64,000 nt of DNA, from the NCBI GenBank assembly GCA_932294295.1, contig OW028576.1:40249247-40313246 (forward strand). The letters are read 5' to 3'. A model generated the notes under the pieces. That model did not search any database, was not told the origin of the DNA, and was given only the letters and a program-made list of their open reading frames with translations. Both the position numbers and the translations under genes were made by a program. Numbering within the stretch: the first letter of the stretch is position 1; the number at the start of each line of letters is the position of its first letter. Origin of the DNA: Alitta virens (lineage: Eukaryota > Annelida > Polychaeta > Phyllodocida > Nereididae). Positions 11,717 through 22,395 of this stretch are shown here, in pieces.

Positions 11717-14152
11717 TTAAACATATTCCACTCTCCATTTTTGTCTCATTAGACTGCAATCTTTGACTTGAAAAAGTAAATTCTTAGTAGGCCCCTCCTC
11801 AGCCGCTGTACTTAGAACTTTGTCAGGGTAAATCAAGTTGATCACTTGGCCATCAAGAATCTGCCATTTTTGCCCAGGATTGATGTCAGATTGTACAGCA
11901 GTGACAACCATATCATCGACTCCTTGAAGAAAAAGGCTTATAGATTTAAAGAAAATACATTTAGTTAAAAATGATAAACCAATTGCTACTAAGTAACTGA
12001 AAATTACTTTAAAAATATATTTTAATCAATATTTTTACCAAGAAATAACTGGAAAACATTAATTTGTAAAAATACATACTGGTTTCAAAGAAAATTACTT
12101 TAAATATTACTGGATAATTCCATGAGAAGAGATAGTTAAACCATTAGTTTATCAGAAAATTCCAGAAACAATATTATTGCGGAAAATCGCTTGGTAAAGA
12201 AAAAACAAAAAAACATATGTAAACCCAATGGTTATACCAAAAAATTACTGAAACAAACTTACTGTGAAATACTTGTGCTATGGCCATATATAATATTTTG
12301 TTTTGTTCCTTTATATAAGTACTCAGTATTGGAAAATTTGTCTTTAGTTTTTTTTTTTTTTTTTTAATATGAAAAGTTATCACTAAATACAAGTCTCGTT
12401 TGTGACAACAAAAAAGCAAAATGATAATCAACATTCACTCACCGAGAATTTCGAAGTAGAAGCCCTTTACCCGTGATCGAATCGATCCATTTGGCCCTTC
12501 ATACCACTCCTGATGATTCCGCATTATCCTTTTCGATTTGTTTAAACCCACCAGGGAACCCGCTCCTCTCTTTTTATTCAATATCTCAAGGACCAAGTCA
12601 GTTTCTCTGTTTCTTAGAAGAAAATATCTGGGAGTGCTGAAAAACAATTTAGTCTGAGAGTCAGGTTTCTATTCAGCTGTTTTTCTTTTGTCTATGCATT
12701 AAAGGATCACCTAATTTAATTCGAGTTTGGCAGAGTTTCAAATTATGCTAAGATTTATAAAGAGAATACACAAGAAATTTAAATGTTCTCTTAACTTTGA
12801 GTGTGCAAAAATGTGTCTGAGGCAATGTATTTTTACAAGCTATATCATGTCATCATTATATTTACATTTGCTTCAGAATTGATCACATAAGGTACCAGTA
12901 GGTATGATTATGTCCAATACAATACAATACAATACAACAGAGTACTATACAATACCTGTGTTCAAATGTCCATTTTGATATTGTACTTTCACCCTCTAAA
13001 CTTTGACAAGTTATCTGTAAGAAAATCATGTCAATAATGTTATCAAATATATGTATTATATTTTAAAACTAGTTTCTACTCATATTATTAGTTAATTTTC
13101 AACTAATAGATATAAGTACTTCCACAACTTATAAGGTACAGTGAATGACCAAACTTTGCCTGGCGAATTGTCAAGGTGTCCTTGATGCAGTGTCATTTGA
13201 TGGTATTCTTCCAATTATAGAAATGTAATCAAAGTCTGAAAATATCAGATTTATTTATATTGGATGTTTTGAAACGTACCTCATCCTGTTTTGTGTCACT
13301 GCTGTGAACAGCTAATTTGGCTTCGATGTTAATTAAGTTGTCTCCTTCTAATCTCCATTTCTGATATTTATTGTTAGGATTAAATGGATTTACCACCAAA
13401 TAAACCTCTGAAAGTAAAAAATAATTATTATTTAATTCATGTTTTATTAATGCTTTATGTGATAATAACGTTACCCATAATCGATTATTAGTTCATATTA
13501 TTACTTAATTATGGGATAAATTGCACAGTTTATAGTCAGTATCGGTCTCAGCTATGAGTGCCAGATAGTTAACATTCCAAATTGGGTCGGCATCCCTGAT
13601 TACTTTAGATCTATATCGGCGCGATGTTGTTGATGTTGATACGATGTCACGATGACAGTTAATATAGAAACGCCGTTGTCCCTATTTGGAATGCCATTTG
13701 TTATATATGGCAGACTTTGCTGTCTTCAAGCAGATGGCAACAACCCCAGGCCAAAGTCATGCAAATTTCACAAAGCCATCTGTTTTCCCCGATAGCATGT
13801 CAAATTGGTTTGACATTGGCCTAGCGTCGACCATGTTGAATTTAATTCAGACCAATTTTGAGACGAACACCGAACTGGCATGCTCATGCTATCAGGGTGT
13901 AATGGAGATGATATTTTAAACTGATTTATATCTGTACTTACTTCTAGTACTAGTTACAACATCCAAGCAGTATCCATCTTTATATGTTCTGATAACTTTG
14001 TTTATGTGGTCGTAGTAGAAGTATTGAGAAGCGCCCTTCTTTTTTGTGCTTTCAGTGACCTTGCCTTCGACCTCGACCTTTGACACTTCCATGACGAGGT
14101 TACTGACCGAGTTCTTTATGTGGAATCGTTTGTCCACTTTAATCTCTGCCAT
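11717..14152 (-). CDS. Double beta-trefoil (ricin-B/QxW) lectin, gene B
   Basis: Tandem paralogue of gene A with the same five coding exons: 14152-13942, 13407-13280, 13014-12956, 12636-12443, 11922-11717. Exon sizes are 211, 128, 59, 194 and 206 nt, giving 265 residues. All phases join and there is no internal stop. The first four exons have the same length as in gene A; the last is 6 nt longer, with a changed acceptor region. The six QxW-type positions are kept (QYF, QKW, SKW, QEW, QKW, QKW). Differences cluster in exon 4 (residues 150-160 and 190-197) and at the start of exon 5 (a Val-Asp-Asp-Met stretch). Both genes look functional. Ligand and tissue are unknown. Confidence 0.88.
12344..12367. 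repeat. Poly-T tract
   Basis: A long T run in the intron between exons 4 and 5 of lectin gene B, absent from the matching intron of gene A. Confidence 0.6.
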
Positions 14153-14399
14153 GGTTGGTTATAAGATTCTGAAAATATCAAAATAAATGGCTTTAATTCT
14201 ATTACTCTCATACCTGGTTCATTACATAACCAGATATCTTGGCGAATTGGGTCAACATTGCTCCAATGTTGGCCGTCAACAGCCGTTATCAGGCCGATGT
14301 CTTGTCGATCTCTAGCCATTGTGGTACGTTATCTGAGTATAACATGAGTATCTCATTTCCATGTCATTGAAAAAGATCATCTTACAAAATTGAATTTAA

Positions 14400-14610
14400 A
14401 TGCCCCGGGGGTTAAGAATTGGCTAAAAAAACACATTGTGAGACGTAAGGTTGGCATTGACTTGTACTCTTTTGTTTCTGTAGAGGCAAGTAAAATACCC
14501 CACCCATTGGGTATATGTGTGACACGGTGTGGCCTCCAAGCCTTATCATCTCATGATTGCATCTACCTGTGGCAGCTGGTCATATAAGCTGAATAAGCTT
14601 AAGACCCAGT
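14400..14610 (+). mobile_element. SINE family 2 copy, diverged
   Basis: Contains the family body: 'gaggcaagtaaaataccccaccc', 'gacacggtgtggcctccaag', 'tcatctcatgattgcatct' and 'catataagctgaataagctt'. The tRNA head is missing or badly decayed. Confidence 0.7.
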
Positions 14611-15084
14611 AATAATAATTTAATAATTTATTTATTTATAAAGCGCAAATATCACAGTATAAGTTTCAGCTGCACTATATAATTGAAACAAGAATGTATA
14701 TAATAAAAATGAGATTTAAAAAGAGATTAAAGTGACTGAAATTAGTAGTATTGAAACAATTCAAATTCTCTGTGAATAAACTCTCTTGTATATATTTAAA
14801 GTTTTTGTGTATATGTGTATTTGGTTAGGTAACTAAATAAATTCATTAGAATTTACTAACTCGTTTTACGACAAAATATTATTTTCCTCAATATATGTTG
14901 CTGTATATCCTAGCAAGTATTAACTCCAAATATTTTAGACCTTTACCGATCATATATATTTATATATTATGCACTATCTATCATCTATATACTTGAGATT
15001 TAGTGACTAATACGTGACGAAAGTGTAACTTTAGATAAGTAGTTATCAAACAGTCAAACTCACAGTCATAGTCAACAAATAATA

Positions 15085-15092
15085 AAGAAGCT

Positions 15093-15123
<31 letters not shown>

Positions 15124-15125
15124 AT
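15085..15125. repeat. (ACAG)n microsatellite
   Basis: Short GACA repeat upstream of lectin gene B. Confidence 0.8.
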
Positions 15126-15287
15126 AATTATTTCGAATAAAAGAACATCGGTTTTACAAAATTTGATTGGTGTTAATCTGCATTGAAGCTGAAGAAATAA
15201 GGTGATTAAGGTGATGACAATATTGGTTTTAATGATAAGGTAGCCTTAATTCTAAGGTGGCCTTAATAATGAGGTAGCCTTAAGGCA

Positions 15288-15477
15288 GGGGCGGGGACCT
15301 AGCTCAGAGGTAGTGCTCTGGGCTTCCAACCGCTGGTTCCCAGGTTCGATTCCCGGTCGAACCTAAGTTGGATGGTTGTTTCATCCTTCATCTCATTGCC
15401 ATGGTCTCTGCCTGTCCTACTTAGCCGAACTGGTGCAGAAATACAGGACGTAAAGCCCTAATCACTCAACTACCCAC
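15288..15477 (+). mobile_element. SINE family 1, full-length copy with target-site duplication
   Basis: Starts GGGGCGGGGAC, has A box TAGCTCAGAGGTAGTGC and B box GGTTCGATTCC, and then the family body. It is flanked by 14-bp repeats differing at one base, 15274-15287 and 15478-15491 (GTAGCCT-AAGGCA). Copy A holds the empty site at about 8313-8330, so this SINE inserted after the locus duplicated. Confidence 0.92.
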
Positions 15478-15504
15478 GTAGCCTGAAGGCAAAGTGCCAT
15501 GTTA

Positions 15505-15575
15505 GGTCATTATCGATAAATAGATAGATAGATATATAGATAGCTAGAGAGCTATATAGCTATATAGCAATTGTA
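15505..15575. repeat. Degenerate GATA/GCTA microsatellite
   Basis: Counterpart of 8342-8452 in copy B, much shorter and changed to 'agctatatagctatatag'. Confidence 0.7.
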
Positions 15576-16524
15576 TATATTTAGGAAAATTTCCAATTAG
15601 TTGTGGAGTGGGTGTGAAATTTAGTTATGCTCTCGAAACTGATCAAGATAAATCACTGTTCCGTCACCCCAAAGCCAAGTGACCTGATTATGTACATGTT
15701 TTTTTGCTTATTTACTGATTTAATGTAAATACATCAATTTCATGCATAGTCCATGGCTTATGTATTAAAGGTCTAACAACGAAATTACAGAATAATTAGA
15801 TTTTCATGTGCTGAGTTTATGCAATTCTCGTTCTGACAAGAAGGCAATTTAATTAAATTTCCTAAACTAAAAAAATATGAATCCATTCCTCTTGTATTTT
15901 CTAAGAAGATTTTCCAAGTCTATGCTCAGCTTATCGGCTACATAGTTTAACCAATTGTATTGTTTAACTAAGTTAACTAGCAAAACAGTTCCATCATTAG
16001 GTCACTGGATTATACACAGTGAAATTGGGAAGAAAAAAAAACGCAGTAAAGATAATTACTTTGTGATAGAAATTACCTCAACTCTGTGCTTTTGACAAAG
16101 ACATTAAACAAATTAGAATAAATTACTTATTTGTTCAAGATGATAAAGATACTAGAACTTGCCAAATAATGATAAAATTACTTAAAATGAACACTGTTTT
16201 TTGACAGCCTTCAGAACACGTTTCACTCGAATATATTCTTTTGTCAAGTTTTTGAAATTGTTTTCAAAACAAACTTACTTACAGAAGGTTTGTTAAAAAT
16301 GAATATTCGTAAACCTTCAAGTAATTCTTATTTTGAAAAGTTGTGAAAAACGAATGTTTTCATTGTAACAGTACTGAAACAATGTCACAAATGACCAAAA
16401 GCTCAAATGTGTGGAAGATGAAAAAATAAAACCATTTACACAGAATTTATGATAGTGAACAAACGACATGTCTAAACTGGTGTGATCAAATATATTTTAT
16501 TTCATATTTTGGAGTTTATGATTA

Positions 16525-16745
16525 TTCATGAGCAACATCTCAGCTGGATGTCAGTCACATGAGATGTTGAACTCTAGATGCCTTGTACTCGGTGTCTATG
16601 CTGAGGCAAGAACAAGATCTCACCCATGGGGTAAATGTGTGACATGGTGTGGACTCCAAGCCTCATCATCTCATTATTATATCTGCTTTCAGCTGTCATA
16701 TAAGGTGACTGAGCTAAGAACAGTAGCATTGGGACACTGAGAAAA
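16525..16745 (+). mobile_element. SINE family 2, variant with 'tcatataaggtgactgag' end
   Basis: Body 'ccttgtactcggtgtctatgctgaggcaag', then 'cacccatggggtaaatgtgtgac', then the 3' part without a TATC tail. It belongs to the 1.7-kb segment absent from copy A. Confidence 0.8.
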
Positions 16746-17412
16746 TTTGATTGACACAGAGTTTTAGACTATATGTAAAAGTATACATTTTTAAAATCTT
16801 TTGATAAAAATTGAAAAAATATCAAGCTCGATATTACTATATATATAATTGTATTAACATGATATTATCATCATTGATACATTTGTCAAACATACAATAC
16901 AGTACTTTTACAGTAATAAGATAATAATACCAAAAGTGTTAAGTTAAAGTCTATATGAAATGTTGTAACTATGTATTTTACAGCAAGTCGGTCCCGGTTG
17001 TGACTAGTAAAACTACTAATAATAAAATACAATTTTACAATACAGACAAATAATAAAATTAAATTAAAAATACAGACAAATATATACTGCTTGTCCCAGT
17101 GGTTGTAACCAATCTGGCTATCCAAGTATGGATTTAAAATAATAGTATGCAGAGTCCAGGGGAAGAAAAAACTAAAATATATAAATTTAGAGGACATGGT
17201 TTAGATATATGCCAAGAGCATTAATTACACCTGCTTCTTTGCTGGACATTATAGCTTGAAACTGTTCAGTTGGGGTTAGATTATTGAAGTCAGATATAAA
17301 TTTATTTATTCTTTGAGATGATATTTACATTTTTCTAATGTTGGTAATACAGAAAATGTACTAAAAAAAAAGATTTTAAACTTAAGACTCAAACACAAAA
17401 ATTATGTTACTT

Positions 17413-17540
17413 GCCTGCGAATCCAAATAGTTTTCGAATACTGTATTTTCCACAATTGATCAAATATATCCCAAAATACAACAATCATCTGCTCTGAATT
17501 ACATTAGCCTATAATGAACAAAGTCTTATCAATGTCAATG
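17413..17540 (-). other. Putative leader exon of lectin gene B with a GC donor
   Basis: Homologous to the leader exon block at 8653. Here the exon end reads CGCAG and is followed by GCAAGT (donor 17414-17413), where copy A has GTAAGT. AG|GCAAGT is the form in which the rare GC-AG introns are normally spliced, so the change need not kill the intron. Its matching acceptor is ATTTTCAG before 14168. Confidence 0.45.
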
Positions 17541-17720
17541 ATAAGAAAACTGGGTCATTCTTACCAGTGATATGTTATCACGATTTATTTTTTTAATGTT
17601 ACAATTGCAATGTCTCATTCAAAACTAACTGCAATCCGTTCTAATATGAATGACAATTTAAAAATTGAACTTTTCTGTAAATATGGATATATTCCTGTAA
17701 ATATGTTCATCTGGACCTTT

Positions 17721-18634
17721 TCTGTTAATATTTCATTTGGATCTGTGTTTTATTCATTTGCTTTTAATTGGTAATCTATCTTACTCTTAAAAGAAAATCA
17801 TTATAAGATATTTTAATTTACTAACATTTTGTTTGAAGAGCAATGTTGAAAGACACTGCTGAGTATAGAACATATTTGAAAAAGATAAAAATCTAATAAT
17901 TTTAATTCTTGGAAATAAATCTTACAAAGTACGTTTAAGACTTTATACATCAAATGCCAGATTTCTTCTTTTTTTTTTTTCATTACAAAAATTATAAATT
18001 TGAAATATGACATATGACCAGATGACGAGACTGGAACTATAACAACAATTAAAAAGTTAAAATATTTATTTACAGATAAAATCATTTGTTTACATTGACG
18101 GCATGCCACATTAGAAAATTTGACTTGATATATATATAATTGCCCATAAATTCTAAATATACATTATTCAATTTGAAAAAGAGACATTTACAACAAAATA
18201 TCAAATTGGCATGATATAATATTATTAACCTTAAATTATTTTGATATCAAAGTTTGCAAAAAAATTGTATTACATAAATGCCCATAAATTCCAAAAATAA
18301 ATTACTCAATTTGAAAAAAAGAAATTCACAGCAAAATAATATTATCAAATTTGCATGGTATAATATTATGAGCCTAAATTCATTTTGATATTAAAGTTTC
18401 CAAAAAAGTAAGAAATATAAGCTAGATTAATAATGACAAATCAGCAAATAAGGAAATATTCTTCAGTATTCAAATTCAATTTGGTCGAATACGAAGTTAC
18501 AATTCAGCAAAAAAAAAATTAATATATTCGGTTGATGGCAGAACTGTAGTGAATATGAACATCTGATATTAAATCAAGATAGAATAAAAAATGGGCGATA
18601 TCAAGTTAAAAACTGTAAATTAGATTATTCAGAT
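17721..18634. other. AT-rich intergenic stretch
   Basis: Two diverged blocks near 18140-18230 and 18275-18375 repeat each other ('gcccataaattc', 'attactcaatttgaaaaa', 'gcatgrtataatattat'). No exon is seen. It includes the 3' flank of the minus-strand gene ending at 18635. Confidence 0.5.
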
Positions 18635-21203
18635 TCAAGAATCCAAATACTGAACAAGTCCAGTAAGTCGAGGGTCATCTCGACGGTCATCTCGACTGTC
18701 CAAAGAAATCATATTTTTTTCTCGCTTTATCATGAGTTGTTTCATCTGGTGAATCCCAAGAACGTTTTTCAAATAATTCCTTGCCTTTTTGGATCCAGAA
18801 GGAGTCACTTCCAACTTTTCGGTTTCTTTTAGCAAATGCTTTGGCAAAGATTGTGTCAGTTTTCGCAGCAACTCCTCTTGCGAACGGTCCATTACGCCAC
18901 TAACACCAGATGGCGACAGCTGCAAGTAATGCGGCACACTTTCCTCGAGGTGGGGTAAGATAATGACATCATAATCTCTATCAGACAAAAGGAATCTCTT
19001 TATCAGTTCTATCTTAAAAGAACCTTTTTTGCCATTTTTTGCGTTCAGTAATTGCAGATTTTCGACCGTCAAAGGCTTCACTGACTGAAATTTCAGTGTT
19101 GTTCGCTGGATGAGTCGCGGAATGCTGCTAGTGAATCGTTTGTGACCTTTCTTTTCCTTCGTTGCCATGGTATGGTCTTCCGCTGAAGTATAATTGTCGA
19201 ATTTAGGATATTCTGGAAATTGTGCATCATGCTCGTGTTTTATCGATGTTGACGATAGTTTTCCTTGCACGGCAGAGCGATGTAACGACAACTGTTTTTC
19301 TGCGAAAGCAATGTTTTGCATAGTGTTGCTATCACTGGGCGTTTGGCGGTCATTGACGAAGAACTTATCTTGCAGTAGTTTTGATGGAGTCTGGAAAGAG
19401 GGGTAAAAAAACTTCATGAAAGTTAGTTTTGCTTGCTGTTTTGAAGAACTAAATACTATCAAATCAATTAGTAAATTAATTGTCAATTCAAAATCTCATT
19501 GCTACTAGTCAGGAGTTTTGCCATCTTATATGACCAGCTACCAGAGGCAGACATAATGACATGAGGCTTGGAGTCCTCACAATGATAACAATTTATCCCA
19601 TGGGCAGGGTCTTTACTTGCCTCAGCATAGACACAGAGTACAAGGTACCTCCAATTTAATGTATCTTAATTTAACCATATTATTGTCAACAAAAGTAACT
19701 TTGTGAAGTTGAGGTCAGACATTGTTGTCAGTTATCCGAAAATTTCATTATAACAAAAAAATGCCTTAGTACCAAGTTGTTTGTAACAGCGTATTACCTT
19801 ATATCCTGACCAAGAGATTTCCTGTTCCGCCTGATGTTCTTGAAGTTTCCGATAAACTTGGTCTTCGCTTTGGTACCTTGCTTCTTTCTTCTCAAAATTG
19901 TGTCGTTGCCGGTCTCTTTTGAATTTGGCAAATCTGTAAAGCAAAAGGTAAATAGTTGCTAAGTGGATGATATATAAAAGCGCATTAATGACTCAAAGAT
20001 ATACTTGCAATAAAAAAATAAAATAAAATAAGTAATTATATATGCAAGCATTATCACAGATTGCTGGTAATTCATTGTTTATGACAACGAAAAATTTTAA
20101 ACTTACTGAGTTTTTGGATTATTATTTGTTTTACTTAGTTTTTGAATTATTATTTTAATAAATACACTAGTGGGTCATTTTCCTGGGTTTTTTTTTTCTG
20201 GAGCGGTGGAAAGGCTATATTACTTGGATACTTAAATGATCAATTATCTTTACATTTAGCTGTTTTTCTTTTTTCTTTTTATTGAGTCCCTTCCATTTAT
20301 TTATTAGACCTTAACGTTCACTCATACGACAGCACTATTTTGTAGTCTACAAAAGAAAACTGATGTTTTCATCAGAGACTTACTTCAGTTCATCACCGTC
20401 AAATACACTATTGATAAAGAACGCCCTCTGTTGTAAAAACAAGTCAATTTCTCTGTTCGATCTCGACGTCTCCAGTTTCCTGATTTCCTCTTGGAGCTTT
20501 TGCTCGTGCACCACATTTGCCCCAGTCAAAACTTCGCCTGAAATTAATTAGTAGACTGATTGATGAATGAATGAATTAAATAACAAATGAATGAATAAAG
20601 TCAGAGCTTTGAAAATGAATTGATAGATAAACAGAAAATAAATGAATGAAATGAATGTATGAATAAATGAATGATTGAATGAATTAATCAATCATGGATA
20701 GATGGATGGATTGATAAACGAATGAATGAATGAATGAAGTCAGAACTTAGAACAGATAAAGTGAAAACGCTGGATGGATGAATGAATCAATGCATTACTC
20801 AATGGCTGAATGAATGCATGAATGAATTAATTGTATTAGAAATGACCTTGTAAACCCAAAGATAACAAAACACGTTTACTATGAACTGATTGATGACTCA
20901 ATGAATAAATGAATGAATAGCAGACATTTATAACTAACTGCTGAAGCAAACATGATAATCAAAAACATTTTCGTATGAAAAGCTACTAACAAATCACATG
21001 TATTTTTCCTTTTATCCTCAATTTTACTATTATGTATTTTTTGTAGTCATAGACAGGTATTTCAGATAAATTAAAACTAAACTTACCTAAATTAGATGAC
21101 AATTTCTCAGGAATATGATGCTTTGTTGATATCATTTTTTTCAGCTTTCCTTTTTCTGTTATAATTTCCTTTTTTTCTGTAACGCTTATATCCCGTATGT
21201 TCA
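18635..21203 (-). CDS. Unrecognised coiled-coil protein, 3' four exons
   Basis: Minus-strand exons 21203-21087, 20537-20384, 19933-19798 and 19390-18635 join in phase (1, 2, 0) and end in TAG, giving about 387 residues. Acceptors are strong, notably the TTACCCCTCTTTCCAG before the last exon. The start codon was not found and lies upstream. The second and third exons are rich in Glu, Gln, Lys and Arg with heptad-like spacing, suggesting a coiled coil. The last exon (251 codons) has a basic, Ser/Thr-rich first half, a hydrophobic patch with Asp-Tyr-Asp-Val-Ile-Ile-Leu, and a basic C-terminus. No membrane segment is seen. I do not recognise the family. The steady phase and good sites argue for a real gene. 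Confidence 0.65.
19505..19665 (-). mobile_element. SINE family 2 copy in an intron
   Basis: Reverse-strand copy of the family body, with 'gaggcaagtaaagaccctgcccatggg' and 'ccttgtactctgtgtctatgctg' on the minus strand. It lies between the last two exons of the coiled-coil gene. Confidence 0.8.
20545..20925. repeat. Degenerate (TGAA)n tract
   Basis: Long run of TGAA/TGAT/GGAT tetramers in an intron of the coiled-coil gene. Confidence 0.85.
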
Positions 21204-22094
21204 CTGAAATACTTCCCAAACTTGCACTCCAGTTTATATACTGGGTATGTTCAAAGCATGTTCAAATAACATCCATGTATTTGTGAATAACTTATTACCA
21301 TGCTAAACTCTGACAAGCTATTGAACATTCAGAATAGCTTTAGTTTTGTAACAACAATTAGCAACTGTTATATTGCTATTGTACACTGAATGAGTGTTAA
21401 GCTTGTTAACAACAAGTTTGAAATTGTGTGTCTGTTGATTGCACTTAGCTCTGTCAGTGTTGATTGCAATTAGCATAATGGCCTAACAGTGGTAAACAAT
21501 TAATTGATTGGAATTGTAGATGCTCAGAATTGCTTAATATGTTAAATTAGTTTGTCGAGTTGACATAGTGTTTGGTAAGTTAATTTAAGTCCCTACTTAA
21601 ACTACAATTTGACTAATTTGAAAGTAGGCCTATAACGTATAATACCAGTATTAGACATGGTTTATTAGACATGGTTTTAGTGAATATTTATGCCCTTGTT
21701 TACCAAGCGAGAGATATACGTCAAATTAATCTTAAGTCAGTTATTTAGCACTTTAATTTACTTTCAATGAAAAATGGCTTGTTTTATTTTTATTATCACT
21801 GGTATTGAGAACTTTATTTATTTAACTCTCAGTCTTGGTTTATGCTAATTTTCATTTATCTGTTTATTCTTTAATTTAGTTATTTATGAATTGTCTAAAA
21901 ACTTTGTTTAATTCATGATTTAAATGCTAAGAAATTGTCTTTATTTATAAGACTGACTTACTGACTTTATATAAGTTTCTACTCATAATCTGTGGTACTG
22001 ACATTTTAGCTATAGGTACCTTACTTTTGGATCACCTTACTATAGAGTCTACCTCACAATTGAGCCCTATAGTTTCTTGTATTCAACTTAGTTC
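21204..22094. other. No exon recognised
   Basis: AT-rich sequence that may be the intron leading to missing 5' exons of the coiled-coil gene. 'TGTTGATTGCA(A/C)TTAGC' occurs twice near 21434 and 21459. Confidence 0.4.
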
Positions 22095-22395
22095 TTATCC
22101 ATTGTAATTTAGATAGCTAGATCTATATGGAAAGTGCAAGTTATTGCCGCTATCGAGGGTTGATTGATGAGGTGAGAGAGAGGAGGAGTCCACCCATGTT
22201 GCACATTTACCCCATGGGTGGGATCTTTTACTTGCCTCAGCATATACACTGAGTAAAGGGACCGCCAATTTAGCGTCGCATACGAACGACATCCAGCAGG
22301 GTTGTGGCTCGTGAAGGATGCCCGGGCCTGGGATTGAACCCGGGTCCTTCAGAGGAGCAAGCGAGCGTCTTAGCACTAGACCACCCAGCGGCTTT
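22095..22395 (-). mobile_element. SINE family 2, full-length reference copy
   Basis: On the minus strand it begins with a tRNA-like head (GCCGCTGGGTGGTCTAGTGC as A-box region, GGTTCAATCCC as B box). It passes through the body with 'ttactcagtgtatatgctgaggcaag' and ends with 'cctcatcaatcaaccctcg', 'gcactttccatatag' and a short TATC-like tail. It is the most complete member in the window and defines the family. Confidence 0.88.

Larger units (their letters stand above)
8946..17720. repeat. Tandem duplication, copy B (lectin gene B unit)
   Basis: Same order of blocks as 3545-8945. Compared with copy A it carries a 1.6-kb minisatellite, an expanded 95-bp array, SINE insertions, and about 1.7 kb of extra sequence (15690-17400) between two blocks that are nearly adjacent in copy A. 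Confidence 0.85.

Noticed and set aside
15288..15365. tRNA genes (also 22330-22395, 29625, 59829)
   Set aside because: A and B boxes are present, but acceptor and anticodon stems do not pair well and each is followed by a SINE body; they are SINE heads.
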